A DNA stretch of 64,000 nt from JBNPEO01 sp050490315 (GCF_050490315.1 NZ_JBNPEO010000001.1:62001-126000), one strand, 5' to 3'; positions 26,150-34,859 are shown, numbered from the stretch's first letter. Notes: a model not told the origin generated them from the letters alone. Numbers and translations are program-made.

Positions 26150-27736
26150 CTACTCCTGCCGGTGTTGCGCTACGAGCTCGCGCTTGAGGATTTTGCCGCT
26201 GGGGCCGGTGGGGAACGCGTCCATCACTTTGATCACGCGCGGGTATTTGTACGCGGCAAGGCGTTCTGACCCGTACTCGAGTAAGCCTTTTTTTGTAATG
26301 GTGCTGCCCGGTGTCAGGACCACGGCGGCGGCGATTTCTTGGCCGTGAACTTCGTGGTCCACACCGTAAACCGCCACGCTCACAACGTCCGGGTGGGCGC
26401 TGAACACTTCTTCAACTTCGCGCGGGTACACGTTGTAGCCGTTGCGGATGATCATTTCTTTTTTGCGGTCCAGGATCCGCAGGTATCCCTCTTCGTCTTT
26501 GGTGCCAAGGTCGCCGGTGCGGAACCAGCCGTCCACCACGGCCTCGGCGGTGGCGTCGGGGCGGTTGAGGTAGCCCTTGAAGAGGTTGTGTCCGCGGACC
26601 ACGAGTTCACCGAGTTCGCCGGTGGGCAGTAGCTCGATCGAGTCGGTGACTTCCGGGCGGGCGATCTCTACGTCAACTCCCCAGACTGCGGTTCCCACGG
26701 TTCCGGGGCGCGGCGGGACCCCAACGTGGTTGAAGCTGGCCACGGGGGAGGTCTCGGTGAGACCGTATCCTTCGTAGATTTCGGAGTCATACACCTCGCG
26801 GAATCGGTCCATCACGGCTAGGGGCAGTGAGGCGCCGCCGGAGATGCAGTACCGCAAGGCCGTGGGGCGTTCTGGGTTCTCTTTGGCTGCTTCCAGGAGG
26901 GCGATGTACATGGTGGGGACGCCGAAGAAGACGTTGATTTTGTGCTGGTTGACGGCTTCTAGGGCGGCGGCTCCGGTGAACTTTGGCAGCAGCACGATGG
27001 TTGCTCCGGCGCGGATTCCGGCATTGAGCACACAGGTCTGGCCGAAGGTGTGGAAGAGCGGTAGGCCGCCGAAAAGCACGTCGCCGCGGCGGACGTCGAA
27101 GGTGCTGGTCAATAAGGTGTTGACCTGTTCTACCAAGGCAAAGTGGCTGCCGAGCGCGCCTTTGGGTTTGCCCGTGGTGCCGGAGGTGTACAGGATGGTG
27201 GCGGTGTCTTCGGGGGCGCACGGGACGTAGCTGGGGATGGGTTCGGCAGCGGCGGATTCGTCTTCGACCCGTGCCGCTTCGGCGCCGCCTTCCGGAACCA
27301 GAACCGTCAAAAGTTCGACGCCGGCAGCTTGGGCACCCTTGGCGCCTTCGCCCAAGAGCGGGGCGGCACAGATCAACAATTCAGCGCCGCTGTCTTGGAG
27401 GACGTACTCAATTTCGTGGCCTTTAAGGAGGGCATGGAGCGGGACAACCACGCCGCCCAGGGCCAGAATGGCGTAGTAACAGCGGGCAAAGTCGGCAACG
27501 TTAGGGATGAGTACCGCTACGCGGCTACCGGGGCCAATTCCGCGCGCCCGCAACGCTCCGGCGTAGGCACGGGTCTGATCCCATAGTTCGCTGAAGCTGG
27601 TGTGTTCGTCCCCTACGACGAGTGCTGTGTCTTGAGGGAAACGCTTGGCAGATTCCGCCAAGATCGCCGCTACGGAGATGGTGCCGAAGGCGTCTTTGCC
27701 CGGCTGTGCTGCTTGGTTCATGCTGTTCGGCCTCAT
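26150..27736 (-). CDS. Long-chain fatty acid-CoA ligase / AMP-binding enzyme
   Basis: A 528-aa adenylate-forming enzyme: ILYTSGTTGKPKGALGSH (A3), GYGLTETSP (A5), WFRTGDLGTKDEEGYL (A7), DRKKEMIIRNGYNVYPREVE (A8), and PSGKILKREL with the A10 lysine. It activates a carboxylic acid, most likely a fatty acid, to the CoA thioester. Chain length cannot be read. The start is ATG 27736 or the internal ATG 27721. No neighbouring beta-oxidation genes are visible. Confidence 0.88.
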   Translation of the reverse strand: MRPNSMNQAAQPGKDAFGTISVAAILAESAKRFPQDTALVVGDEHTSFSELWDQTRAYAGALRARGIGPGSRVAVLIPNVADFARCYYAILALGGVVVPLHALLKGHEIEYVLQDSGAELLICAAPLLGEGAKGAQAAGVELLTVLVPEGGAEAARVEDESAAAEPIPSYVPCAPEDTATILYTSGTTGKPKGALGSHFALVEQVNTLLTSTFDVRRGDVLFGGLPLFHTFGQTCVLNAGIRAGATIVLLPKFTGAAALEAVNQHKINVFFGVPTMYIALLEAAKENPERPTALRYCISGGASLPLAVMDRFREVYDSEIYEGYGLTETSPVASFNHVGVPPRPGTVGTAVWGVDVEIARPEVTDSIELLPTGELGELVVRGHNLFKGYLNRPDATAEAVVDGWFRTGDLGTKDEEGYLRILDRKKEMIIRNGYNVYPREVEEVFSAHPDVVSVAVYGVDHEVHGQEIAAAVVLTPGSTITKKGLLEYGSERLAAYKYPRVIKVMDAFPTGPSGKILKRELVAQHRQE

Positions 27737-27876
27737 TCAATCCTGGGAGAGGTGAGCAGAATAATCCGCGAGGAACTTCTGCTCAGGTGGGCCAAGACTA
27801 GAAGTAGAAGTGAAGCCTGCGCAAGGGGTTTGGGCCGGTTGGTTTGGCGATAGCTACTCGCAGGTAGGGTGGGTAC

Positions 27877-28650
27877 ATGCCTCGAGAAGTCCAGAAGCCT
27901 GCCGGTTACGACGACTACAACGACGAATTGCTGGCAGCGATTTACGACGCCGACAACCCCGATGGCCCGGATCACGACTACTTCCGGTCGTTGGCGGCAA
28001 AGCTGAAAGCCGAGAGAATTACGGACCTCGGCTGCGGGACGGGAATCCTGACCGTCACGCTGAGCGCTCCGGGGCGAACCGTCGTCGGAATCGATCCGGC
28101 GGCTGCCATGCTGGACCGGGCTACTTCCCGGCCGAATGGTGCCTCGGTGGAGTGGCGTTTAGGCACCTCGGAATTAATCGACGACGGCGAAAATGACTTG
28201 ATCGTTATGACCGGAAACGTCGCCATGCACATCCTGGGCGGCGACTGGCATGCCACCCTCAAGGACGTCGCTAGGGGTTTGAAGCCAGGGGGAATGGTGG
28301 CTTTTGAGACGCGGAATCCGCAGGCGAAGGCGTGGACAGCCTGGAACGACGACGGCACCGAGCGGAGCACCGCCGTCGGGCGTCTGTGGGAAACGACGGC
28401 GGTAACGGCGCCGGACGCGGACGGGGTGGTCACCATGCGCTGCCACAACGAGTTTATTGACGCTGGGCACACGGTCGACGTCGAGCAGCGCCTTCAGTTC
28501 CGTACGCTCAGCCAAGTTACTGAGGACTTGGAGCGTGCCGGCTTAGCGGTGGAAAACGTCTGGAACGGCTGGGACCGCTCGCCATTTACTGGGACAGCGG
28601 CGGAAAAAACCATGGTTTTTGAAGCGACGCGCACGATAGGCGGTTTGTAG
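27877..28650 (+). CDS. Class I SAM-dependent methyltransferase
   Basis: A 257-aa protein with the SAM-binding motif ITDLGCGTGILTVTL (residues ~48-62), VVGIDPAAAMLDRA, and a post-motif region KPGGMVAFETRNPQ. Substrate unknown. ATG 27877 stands 6 nt after TAGGGT (27865-27870), a leaderless start. It is followed after 2 bp by the S66 peptidase gene, so the two may be one transcript. Confidence 0.85.
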   Translation: MPREVQKPAGYDDYNDELLAAIYDADNPDGPDHDYFRSLAAKLKAERITDLGCGTGILTVTLSAPGRTVVGIDPAAAMLDRATSRPNGASVEWRLGTSELIDDGENDLIVMTGNVAMHILGGDWHATLKDVARGLKPGGMVAFETRNPQAKAWTAWNDDGTERSTAVGRLWETTAVTAPDADGVVTMRCHNEFIDAGHTVDVEQRLQFRTLSQVTEDLERAGLAVENVWNGWDRSPFTGTAAEKTMVFEATRTIGGL

Positions 28651-28652
28651 CG

Positions 28653-29675
28653 ATGGTTGCCGTTCAGTACCCGAAGCCGCTTCGGGCCGGGGATCGAATT
28701 GAGGTCCCTGCGCCATCCATGGGCGTCCCTACCACGCTACATGAGCGGCTCCGCGCAGGCGCTAAAGCCCTGACGCGTCGAGGATTTGAACTGAATCTTC
28801 GCACGCATGCCTTCATTGACGGCCTTGTGCCGGCAACTGCCAAAGAGCGTGCAGAAGATCTAGAAGCAGCTTTCCTGGGAGCAGGTGCGGTGGTTCCACC
28901 GTGGGGTGGTCAGCTCGCAATCGAGCTCATCGAGCACCTCGACTGGGATGCCTTAGCCGCGGCGAAAACGTGGTTCGTTGGATGGTCTGACATCTCCACC
29001 CTGCTGATGCCACTCACCATCCTTACCGGCGTAGCCACGCTTCATGGGACGAACTTGATGGATGAGCCGTGGGAATTACCAGAGGAATTCCAGCGCTGGA
29101 CCCACGTCGCCGGTTTGACTGAGGGGAGTTCGTTCACGCAACGTTCCGCTCCCCGCCGTCGTTCACGTCCTTGGGGTGACTGGAACAGCGAACCGCTTGA
29201 CCGAGAGTCCGCCTACGAGGCCCCAACGCAGTGGCGCTCGCTGGATGGCCAGCCCGTTCACATGCGTGGACGACTGATCGGAGGCTGCCTAGAAACAGTG
29301 TCCCTCTTAGCTGGCTCACGCTACGGAGACGTTTCCGGTTTCGCCCAGCGCCATGCACCGGAAGGTGTGATCGTTTATCTTGAGTCCTCTGGTTCTGATG
29401 CACCATCCGTACTCCGCATGCTTTTGTCTTTGCGGCTGGCAGGGTGGTTCCAGCACGCTTCAGGAATCCTCATCGGCCGGAACAGTGCGGGAGAGGTGAG
29501 CGGCCTAAGCCAAACACAAGCCGTGGAGCGTGCACTGGGCGACCTTGGCATACCCATCATTTTTGACTTCGACATTGGACACCAGCCGCCGCAGATGCCG
29601 CTGGTTAATGGCGCACTTGCGGAAGTTAGTCTCGGCGACGGCGAGGGCGTGATCGTTCAACACCTTTTGGGCTGA
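28653..29675 (+). CDS. S66 family LD-carboxypeptidase / MccF-like peptidase
   Basis: A 340-aa serine peptidase: LRAGDRIEVPAPSMGVP at the N-terminus, the nucleophile Ser112 in VGWSDIST, a Glu in VIVYLESSGSD, and the His in FDIGHQPPQMPLVNGA. The family covers L,D-carboxypeptidases that recycle murein peptides and MccF, which cleaves the toxic aminoacyl-nucleotide of microcin C. The WSD motif and the Trp-rich loop are closer to the MccF-like branch. It is two bases after a methyltransferase gene and just before a GNAT gene. Confidence 0.85.
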   Translation: MVAVQYPKPLRAGDRIEVPAPSMGVPTTLHERLRAGAKALTRRGFELNLRTHAFIDGLVPATAKERAEDLEAAFLGAGAVVPPWGGQLAIELIEHLDWDALAAAKTWFVGWSDISTLLMPLTILTGVATLHGTNLMDEPWELPEEFQRWTHVAGLTEGSSFTQRSAPRRRSRPWGDWNSEPLDRESAYEAPTQWRSLDGQPVHMRGRLIGGCLETVSLLAGSRYGDVSGFAQRHAPEGVIVYLESSGSDAPSVLRMLLSLRLAGWFQHASGILIGRNSAGEVSGLSQTQAVERALGDLGIPIIFDFDIGHQPPQMPLVNGALAEVSLGDGEGVIVQHLLG

Positions 29676-29800
29676 CGGGCAATCGCGTCGCGCCAATCCC
29701 AGACGGTTAGGCGGATGGGAACTTCCTGTCGCCCAATAGCGGCGTCGAGTAGTGCGGAGCCAATCCGATGTCCTCGAGCATCCGGACCTATAACGTTGCT
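29657..29800 (-). pseudogene. Decayed GNAT acetyltransferase fragment
   Basis: On the minus strand, a reading frame encodes PDARGHRIGSALLDAA (the acetyl-CoA loop R-G-x-x-I-G-S-A-L-L) followed by EVPIRLTVWDWRDAIA. In intact GNATs this is followed by an FYxxxGF-type end. Here the frame ends within ~10 residues, running into the 3' end of the S66 gene, and no N-terminal GNAT half is visible. It is best read as a leftover piece of an acetyltransferase gene. Confidence 0.5.
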
Positions 29801-29888
29801 CCATCTACGACGCCATCCGTAAAACTTCCCCAGAAGTACTAATCGGAAGGCGGTCAGGCGAAGCCACCAGCACAGGTATGTTTGTGCG

Positions 29889-30389
29889 ATGGAGATCAAC
29901 TTCGTGGTGCGCCGCGCTGAACTCGCCGATGCGTCTGACATGGCACGGGTTCATGTGGACACTTGGCGTGAAACGTATCGCGGCTTGATGAGCGACGCCG
30001 TGTTGGATGACCCGGGTCTGTTGGCACGGCGAGAGACGTTCTGGACCGCGGTCCTGTCCGACCCTAGGTATTCTGCGAATAATGTTGCAGTCGCTACGCA
30101 TGAAGGCTCCGTTGTTGGCATCGCGATGGCGAGCCCTACATTGGTTGATTCAGATGAACCCCAGGAACTCCACCTCCTCTATTCCTATGCTGATGTCCAC
30201 GGCTCGGGTGTGGGCCGAGCGTTGCTGAACGCGGTGATCGAGCCCGGCGCTCCGGCCGTGCTGTGGGTGGCCGATCCAAATCCGCGAGCCCAGGCGTTCT
30301 ACAAGAAAAACGGGTTTGCGCCAGACGGCACCTCACAAGTCGAGGACGGCGTGAGGGATATTCGTATGGTCCGTGGGGCTGGAACTTAA
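29889..30389 (+). CDS. GNAT-family N-acetyltransferase
   Basis: A 166-aa protein: VRRAELADASDMARVHVDTW, RETYRGLMSDAVLD, LLYSYADVHGSGVGRALLNA (acetyl-CoA loop), and LWVADPNPRAQAFYKKNGFA. Substrate unknown. ATG 29889 lies 6 nt after TATGTT (29877-29882), a leaderless start. The neighbouring MccF-like peptidase raises the possibility of joint detoxification; that is inference only. Confidence 0.88.
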   Translation: MEINFVVRRAELADASDMARVHVDTWRETYRGLMSDAVLDDPGLLARRETFWTAVLSDPRYSANNVAVATHEGSVVGIAMASPTLVDSDEPQELHLLYSYADVHGSGVGRALLNAVIEPGAPAVLWVADPNPRAQAFYKKNGFAPDGTSQVEDGVRDIRMVRGAGT

Positions 30390-30541
30390 GGAACAAAGGC
30401 CAGTTAAGGCCAACTTGGGTGTGGTTAAAATCGGGCGAACTCGCGGAACGGGCGTCGGTCTGCCGTGGCCAAAATTTTTTTTGAAGAATCTCGTTACAGT
30501 TCTTTGATTGCCGGACATTGACAGGGCATGAGTTGGCAAAT

Positions 30542-31034
30542 ATGGGGGAACGGGTGGATCAAGGCAGGGAGCAGCGGTTTCTCACCGCGCATGCTGCCGC
30601 CCATGATCGCATCTACCGCTACCTTCGCCGCAGGACCGATGGCGCCGCGACTGCCGAAGATCTCTGCGCTGAAGTTTTCAGAATTGTGTGGGAGAAATCG
30701 GACAGCGATGACGATCTGTCAGTGATCCTTCTTTTCGGAATAGCGAAGAACGTCCTTCGAAATCATGACCGGTCAGTGGCTCGTTCCGTCGGGCTCGTGG
30801 GGGGCACTTCGATTTGAGCGGCGCCACGAGACGTCGGATACAGGTTCCGTGGTCTTGGACGCGATCGAACTTCTTGCGCCAAGAGAGCGAGAAGTCCTCC
30901 TGCTGACGTATTGGGACGGCCTTACCGCCGTCGAACTTTCTGAACTTCTAGACATTTCAGCGAGCGCCGTGCGCATGCGTCTACACCGGGCCCGGAAGGA
31001 ATTGGCACGGGCTCTCCAAAGTGAAGAACTTTAG
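30542..31034 (+). pseudogene. ECF-type sigma factor interrupted by a +1 frameshift in a G run
   Basis: Two halves of one sigma-70 factor are in different frames. Frame one carries region 2 (TAHAAAHDRIYRYLRRR, AEDLCAEVFRIVWEKS, LFGIAKNVLRNHDRS) and stops at about 30817. The other frame carries region 4 (LAPREREVLLLTYWDGLTAV, LDISASAVRMRLHRARKELA) and ends at 31034. Removing one G from the six-G run at 30799-30804 joins them into RSVGLVGALRFERR without a break. It may be a true inactivation, a slippery or phase-variable run, or a sequencing error. The start is ATG 30542 or GTG 30554 (after GGGGGA). The LysM membrane protein follows 13 bp later. Confidence 0.85.
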
Positions 31035-31047
31035 AAGGAGTATCAGA

Positions 31048-32253
31048 ATGAGCCACGAACATTCAGCTCTAGACCTTCTCCTAGCTGCCGATCCTGCCCT
31101 CGCCATCACCGAAGAAGAACTGGACCGCAGCCGCCAGCAGTCGGCGTCGTTCATTAATTCTGACGTGACTCACATTGCGGTCGGCGGATCCATCAGCGAC
31201 TTTCATCGAGTGCCTGCCAAACGTCATTGGGGGCGTTTCGCACTCGCGGGGCTAGTAGCTGCGGCAATTGTCGCGATCGCCTTCGCCGCCTGGGCCCTGG
31301 TGCCGAGCGTTGACCACTCGGCCACGGTTCCTACGGACGCAGCAACTAGTACGTCGGCTGCAACGGACAATGGCGTAAGAATCCTCCTTGGTGGGCGGCC
31401 AGTCGCAGATTCCTTTGGCAACGTGGATTACTACACGACCATCCCTGGCGATACTTCTGCTGCCGTGGCCGATGCTTTCAATCTCTCACAGGCCAAGCTC
31501 GCCGAGTTCAATGGGCTGACGGTCGGCAGTGAATTAGCTCCGAACACCACCTTGCGTCTTATCCCGAAGCCGGGTGCCATCAAGGGTGCCATGGGGAAGG
31601 CCACTGTTGATGCGAATGGGATTCCCACAAGCTATGTCATTGAACCCAACGACACCTTGGATGGCATCACCTACCGGTTTGGAATCACCGAAGAACAGCT
31701 CGCTGAAGCTAACAAGGTGGCGATCACCTACGAGAAAGGCAACGTCTACTTCGTCCGTGCCGGCAAGCACATCCAACTTCAAAAGAATCCGGTGGACAGC
31801 CGCGCAGGTGGCGGCATCAGGGTCAACAACTCTTTCCACAACACCGTTTTCTACACCACGGTGGCCGGCGACTCGTTTGACAGTCTCGGCTACGAATTCC
31901 GCATCACCACGGAACAGCTCCTGCGATGGAATCCAACGCTGCACGCGGACTGGCCCATACCGTCCGGGACCAAGATGAGCCTCATGCCAGGAGCGGTCGC
32001 AATCGAAGGTGCCCGGGGAACGTTTACCGCCGACGCCAAGGGTATCCCTCAGACTTACAACACGGTTCCCGGGGACACGGAGGATCAGATTGCCGCCCGC
32101 TTCGGAATTCCCGATGCCTTGTCCCTAGCCGCGGCGAATCCTCCTCCCACTGGCCCGAAGTCAGTTTGGTACGCCTACAAAGATATGGTCGCCGGAGAAC
32201 TTGCCGGCGGTCAGACTATTAGCCTCGACCAAGCCAACCAGATCCACCGCTGA
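31048..32253 (+). CDS. Membrane-anchored LysM-like protein, possible anti-sigma partner
   Basis: A 401-aa protein. Residues 1-55 are cytoplasmic, one membrane helix spans ~63-85 (FALAGLVAAAIVAIAFAAWA), and the rest is outside. The outer part holds four LysM-like units beginning YYTTIPGDT, SYVIEPNDT, FYTTVAGDS and TYNTVPGDT. Two copies of a linker (PGAIKGAMGKATVDANGIP and PGAVAIEGARGTFTADAKGIP) show an internal duplication. ATG 31048 follows AAGGAG. It sits directly behind the sigma gene, the usual place of an anti-sigma factor, but the short cytoplasmic part shows no zinc anti-sigma motif. Confidence 0.8.
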   Translation: MSHEHSALDLLLAADPALAITEEELDRSRQQSASFINSDVTHIAVGGSISDFHRVPAKRHWGRFALAGLVAAAIVAIAFAAWALVPSVDHSATVPTDAATSTSAATDNGVRILLGGRPVADSFGNVDYYTTIPGDTSAAVADAFNLSQAKLAEFNGLTVGSELAPNTTLRLIPKPGAIKGAMGKATVDANGIPTSYVIEPNDTLDGITYRFGITEEQLAEANKVAITYEKGNVYFVRAGKHIQLQKNPVDSRAGGGIRVNNSFHNTVFYTTVAGDSFDSLGYEFRITTEQLLRWNPTLHADWPIPSGTKMSLMPGAVAIEGARGTFTADAKGIPQTYNTVPGDTEDQIAARFGIPDALSLAAANPPPTGPKSVWYAYKDMVAGELAGGQTISLDQANQIHR

Positions 32254-32316
32254 CGTTGTGGGCCGTCGCCTGCCTACCCATTGACTTCCGCTGCCCATAA
32301 GCGTTGACTTTCCAAC

Positions 32317-32775
32317 ATGGAAAACGATTCGGTCGGTTCAATGCCTGCGCTGTCCATGATCGACGGCGGCCGCGAACGCGCCATGCCAAACGTCGGCTCA
32401 CCGTGGTGGTACTACCCGGTGTTCGGTGTCACTTTTGCCGGCGCAGAGTTGGTTATTGCACTGGGTCAGCCGATTTTCGTCTCGTTCCTTGGCATCGCCA
32501 CTCTTGTTATAGGGAGTCTGGCGGCGCGAGGATACAAGCGAGCCAGGGGCGCTTTCGTGGGAGGCTTTCGCAGTGGGAGCGCTGTTATGTGGCTGACCAT
32601 CGGGTTCCTTCTCATCATGCTTCCATCGATGTTTTCCGGTGCATTTCTGGTCAAAAACGTTGGACAACCATGGCCGGCCTGGGTTAGGGCCGCAATTGTT
32701 CTGATTGAGAACCTAGGTTATGGATATTTGGTTGACCGCGCAGTCCATCGAAAATTGAGTTTGGCCATGGCGTGA
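32317..32775 (+). CDS. Four-helix membrane protein, unknown function
   Basis: A 152-aa protein with four hydrophobic segments (YYPVFGVTFAGAELVIAL, VSFLGIATLVIGSLAAR, MWLTIGFLLIMLPSMFSGAF, WVRAAIVLIENLGYGYLV). No family recognised. Its stop overlaps the start of the winged-helix gene (GTGA). Such two-gene membrane/regulator units are common in actinobacteria and probably form an autoregulated pair. Confidence 0.75.
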   Translation: MENDSVGSMPALSMIDGGRERAMPNVGSPWWYYPVFGVTFAGAELVIALGQPIFVSFLGIATLVIGSLAARGYKRARGAFVGGFRSGSAVMWLTIGFLLIMLPSMFSGAFLVKNVGQPWPAWVRAAIVLIENLGYGYLVDRAVHRKLSLAMA

Positions 32776-33065
32776 GCAAGGGAGCTGGCGAGTTCAACGA
32801 GACCATCCACCCTCCGCGACGCCTCTTTATCTGCGCATTTCTTTCGGCCGTCGACGAAGCAGAATTCTCCACTCTGCGCGATGCAGCGGACATCAGCGAT
32901 TCGTCGTTGAGCAAGCACATATCTGCCCTAGCCGAAGCTGGCTATGTGGAGGTCCGCAAGCCAACCGGCCGTGGGCGCGTCCGGACATGGGTAGCTTTGA
33001 CTGCCGAAGGTCGTCAAGCGTTCGCCGACCACCGACGAGCGCTGCAGGCGATGCTCGGGCCGTAG
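32772..33065 (+). CDS. Winged-helix transcriptional regulator (HTH_27-like)
   Basis: A 97-aa DNA-binding protein that is nearly all winged helix: RRLFICAFLSAVDEAEFSTL, ADISDSSLSKHISALAEAGY (recognition helix) and VRTWVALTAEGRQAFADHR. There is no effector domain. The GTG start is coupled to the membrane protein upstream. Confidence 0.85.
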   Translation: MSKGAGEFNETIHPPRRLFICAFLSAVDEAEFSTLRDAADISDSSLSKHISALAEAGYVEVRKPTGRGRVRTWVALTAEGRQAFADHRRALQAMLGP

Positions 33066-33178
33066 AGCGCTTTGCGTAATTGGTATAAAAAACAGGCGGG
33101 GCACCAACGCCGGTTACTTTTACCGACGTCGTAATTTGCGCGTCGTGGCCGCGGTGATTTGAATGCTACCGTCGTGGG

Positions 33179-33700
33179 ATGACCAGCCTGATCACCCCTG
33201 ATGCCAGCTTCCATTCCTCCTGGGTGGAGGCGTTTAAAGAGTTCGACGGCGCCCAATTGGACGGTGCCGGGGCCGAAGGTCGGACCGATGAGGAGCTCAC
33301 GGACCCGAAGGCATTTGGCGAGTTCGTCGACTCACTCGTTGCTGATGCCCTGCCGGATTCTCCGCGCAAGCCCGGCTACGTGCCGTGCACCTATTTGTGG
33401 ATGGTCGACACCGGCACGTTCGTCGGCTCGCTGGCGATCCGGCACGAGTTGAACGACTTCCTGTTCAACGATGGCGGCCACATTGGCTACAGCGTTAGGC
33501 CCTCGGCTCGCCGTCGAGGTTACGCCTCGGCCGCGCTCGCCGAAGCGCTGCCGCTTGCCGCGGACCTTGGGATTTCTCGGGTTTTGGTGACCTGCGATGA
33601 GGACAATGTTGGGTCTCGGGCGACGATCGAAAAGAACGGCGGCGTCTACGAGGACTCCCGAAATGGCAAGCGACGCTACTGGATTGAGGCATCTGTCTGA
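33179..33700 (+). CDS. GNAT-family acetyltransferase
   Basis: A 173-aa protein of the longer GNAT type: YLWMVDTGTFVGSLAIRHEL, GGHIGYSVRPSARRRGYASA (acetyl-CoA loop), LVTCDEDNVGSRATIEKNGG, then GKRRYWIE. Substrate unknown; related proteins acetylate small amines or ribosomal protein termini. ATG 33179 is 6 nt after TACCGT (33167-33172), a leaderless start. Confidence 0.87.
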   Translation: MTSLITPDASFHSSWVEAFKEFDGAQLDGAGAEGRTDEELTDPKAFGEFVDSLVADALPDSPRKPGYVPCTYLWMVDTGTFVGSLAIRHELNDFLFNDGGHIGYSVRPSARRRGYASAALAEALPLAADLGISRVLVTCDEDNVGSRATIEKNGGVYEDSRNGKRRYWIEASV

Positions 33701-33753
33701 TCTCCTGCACATCGACTGTCCCACAGCAGTTTTGTGCGTGACAGACTCACTAC

Positions 33754-34158
33754 GTGAACGATGACTTAAAGGGCGTACTTCATCACGTTGAAATCTGGGT
33801 GCCCGAGCTGAACCGAGCTACCCGCGAATGGGGCTGGGTGTTGGATCTCTTGGGCTATGAGATCTACCAGAGTTGGGAAAACGGGATTAGCTGGCGGCTA
33901 GGGTCCACGTACATCGTCTTCGAGGAATCGTCCGACATGACCGGCCGGGAACACAACCGCACCTCTCCCGGGCTGAACCACTTGGCATTTCATGCTGGCA
34001 CTCGAGAAAACGTTGACGCCATGGTCGGGGACAGTGCGGCCCAAGGGTGGGCACCGTTATTTGCTGATAAATACCCGAACGCGGGAGGTCTGGGTAATTA
34101 CGCGGCCTACCTCGTCAACTCTGATGGATTCGAGATCGAACTCATTGCCGCGGATTAG
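33754..34158 (+). CDS. VOC (glyoxalase/bleomycin-resistance) family protein
   Basis: A 134-aa protein with two beta-alpha-beta-beta-beta modules: HHVEIWVPELNRATREWGWV, the LGYEIYQSWENGISWRLGS segment, GLNHLAFHAGTRENVDAMV, and AAYLVNSDGFEIELI. Candidate metal ligands are His at the N-terminus (HHVEIW), His in NHLAFH and Glu near the end. Substrate unknown. GTG 33754; a weak CAGACT box lies 6 nt upstream. Confidence 0.85.
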   Translation: MNDDLKGVLHHVEIWVPELNRATREWGWVLDLLGYEIYQSWENGISWRLGSTYIVFEESSDMTGREHNRTSPGLNHLAFHAGTRENVDAMVGDSAAQGWAPLFADKYPNAGGLGNYAAYLVNSDGFEIELIAAD

Positions 34159-34226
34159 ATTAGGCCGTGACCTGACCAGCGACCAGTTGAAACTCTCTGG
34201 CATTCGCAGCCATGGATAATCGGTTC

Positions 34227-34745
34227 ATGATTTCAGCACAGAACGACGACGGATTTGAGCTTCGAGTCGGAGACCTGACCCGCGTAGAGATTGAGCGGGC
34301 TCTCTCGGGCAATGGCGTATTGCTTAACAACCATGCCCAGACTCTGCTCGATCGCGCTGACTTCGATACGCCCGCGAGCCAGGATCTAATTATTGTGGAG
34401 CGGACCGTCGCCGAGCTCGGCTTCGGAAACGGTGCAGAGCTGCCCAACATTTTTGACGCGGCGCAAAACCAAGGCCTTGAACTTTGCCCGTTGGTGACCG
34501 GACCCTACCTCCGATTGGTGACTCTGAACCAGGAAGCAGCACCCGATTCGGTGCTGTCTGCCGGCCGCGCCCCGAACGGGTCGGTTCATGTCTCATCTGC
34601 AGCGATAAGCAGCGATTTTGAAGACCCAAAAGGCTTCTATCTTCGCGTCATTGGCGGGCAGGTATGGCTGCGCGGCTACCGCTGTGATGACACGTATCTG
34701 TTCGAGCCAGAGCAACGATTTGCCTTCGTGAAGCCTTCCAACTGA
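34227..34745 (+). CDS. Unrecognised soluble protein
   Basis: A 172-aa protein with no family that I recognise, no signal peptide and no membrane segment. It reads as a compact, acidic, mixed alpha/beta protein (LRVGDLTRVEIERALSGNG, LIIVERTVAELGFGNGAEL, FYLRVIGGQVWLRGYRCDD). ATG 34227 is preferred over ATG 34212 because it lies exactly 6 nt after GATAAT (34215-34220), as for leaderless genes nearby. Confidence 0.65.
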   Translation: MISAQNDDGFELRVGDLTRVEIERALSGNGVLLNNHAQTLLDRADFDTPASQDLIIVERTVAELGFGNGAELPNIFDAAQNQGLELCPLVTGPYLRLVTLNQEAAPDSVLSAGRAPNGSVHVSSAAISSDFEDPKGFYLRVIGGQVWLRGYRCDDTYLFEPEQRFAFVKPSN

Positions 34746-34859
34746 CCGCTGGACGTCCCTAGGGTTCCATTAGATGTTCCTAGTGTCGGCGAAGCAACGG
34801 CTTTTTCGTCGTCGTTCGATGCGCGCCGGACTCCCGCCACGAGCGACTACAGTGTGGGA

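Noticed and set aside
29505..29941. Full-length minus-strand ORFs around the GNAT remnant
   Set aside because: Only the ~140 bp at 29657-29800 shows acetyltransferase-like sequence. The rest overlaps real plus-strand genes without protein features.
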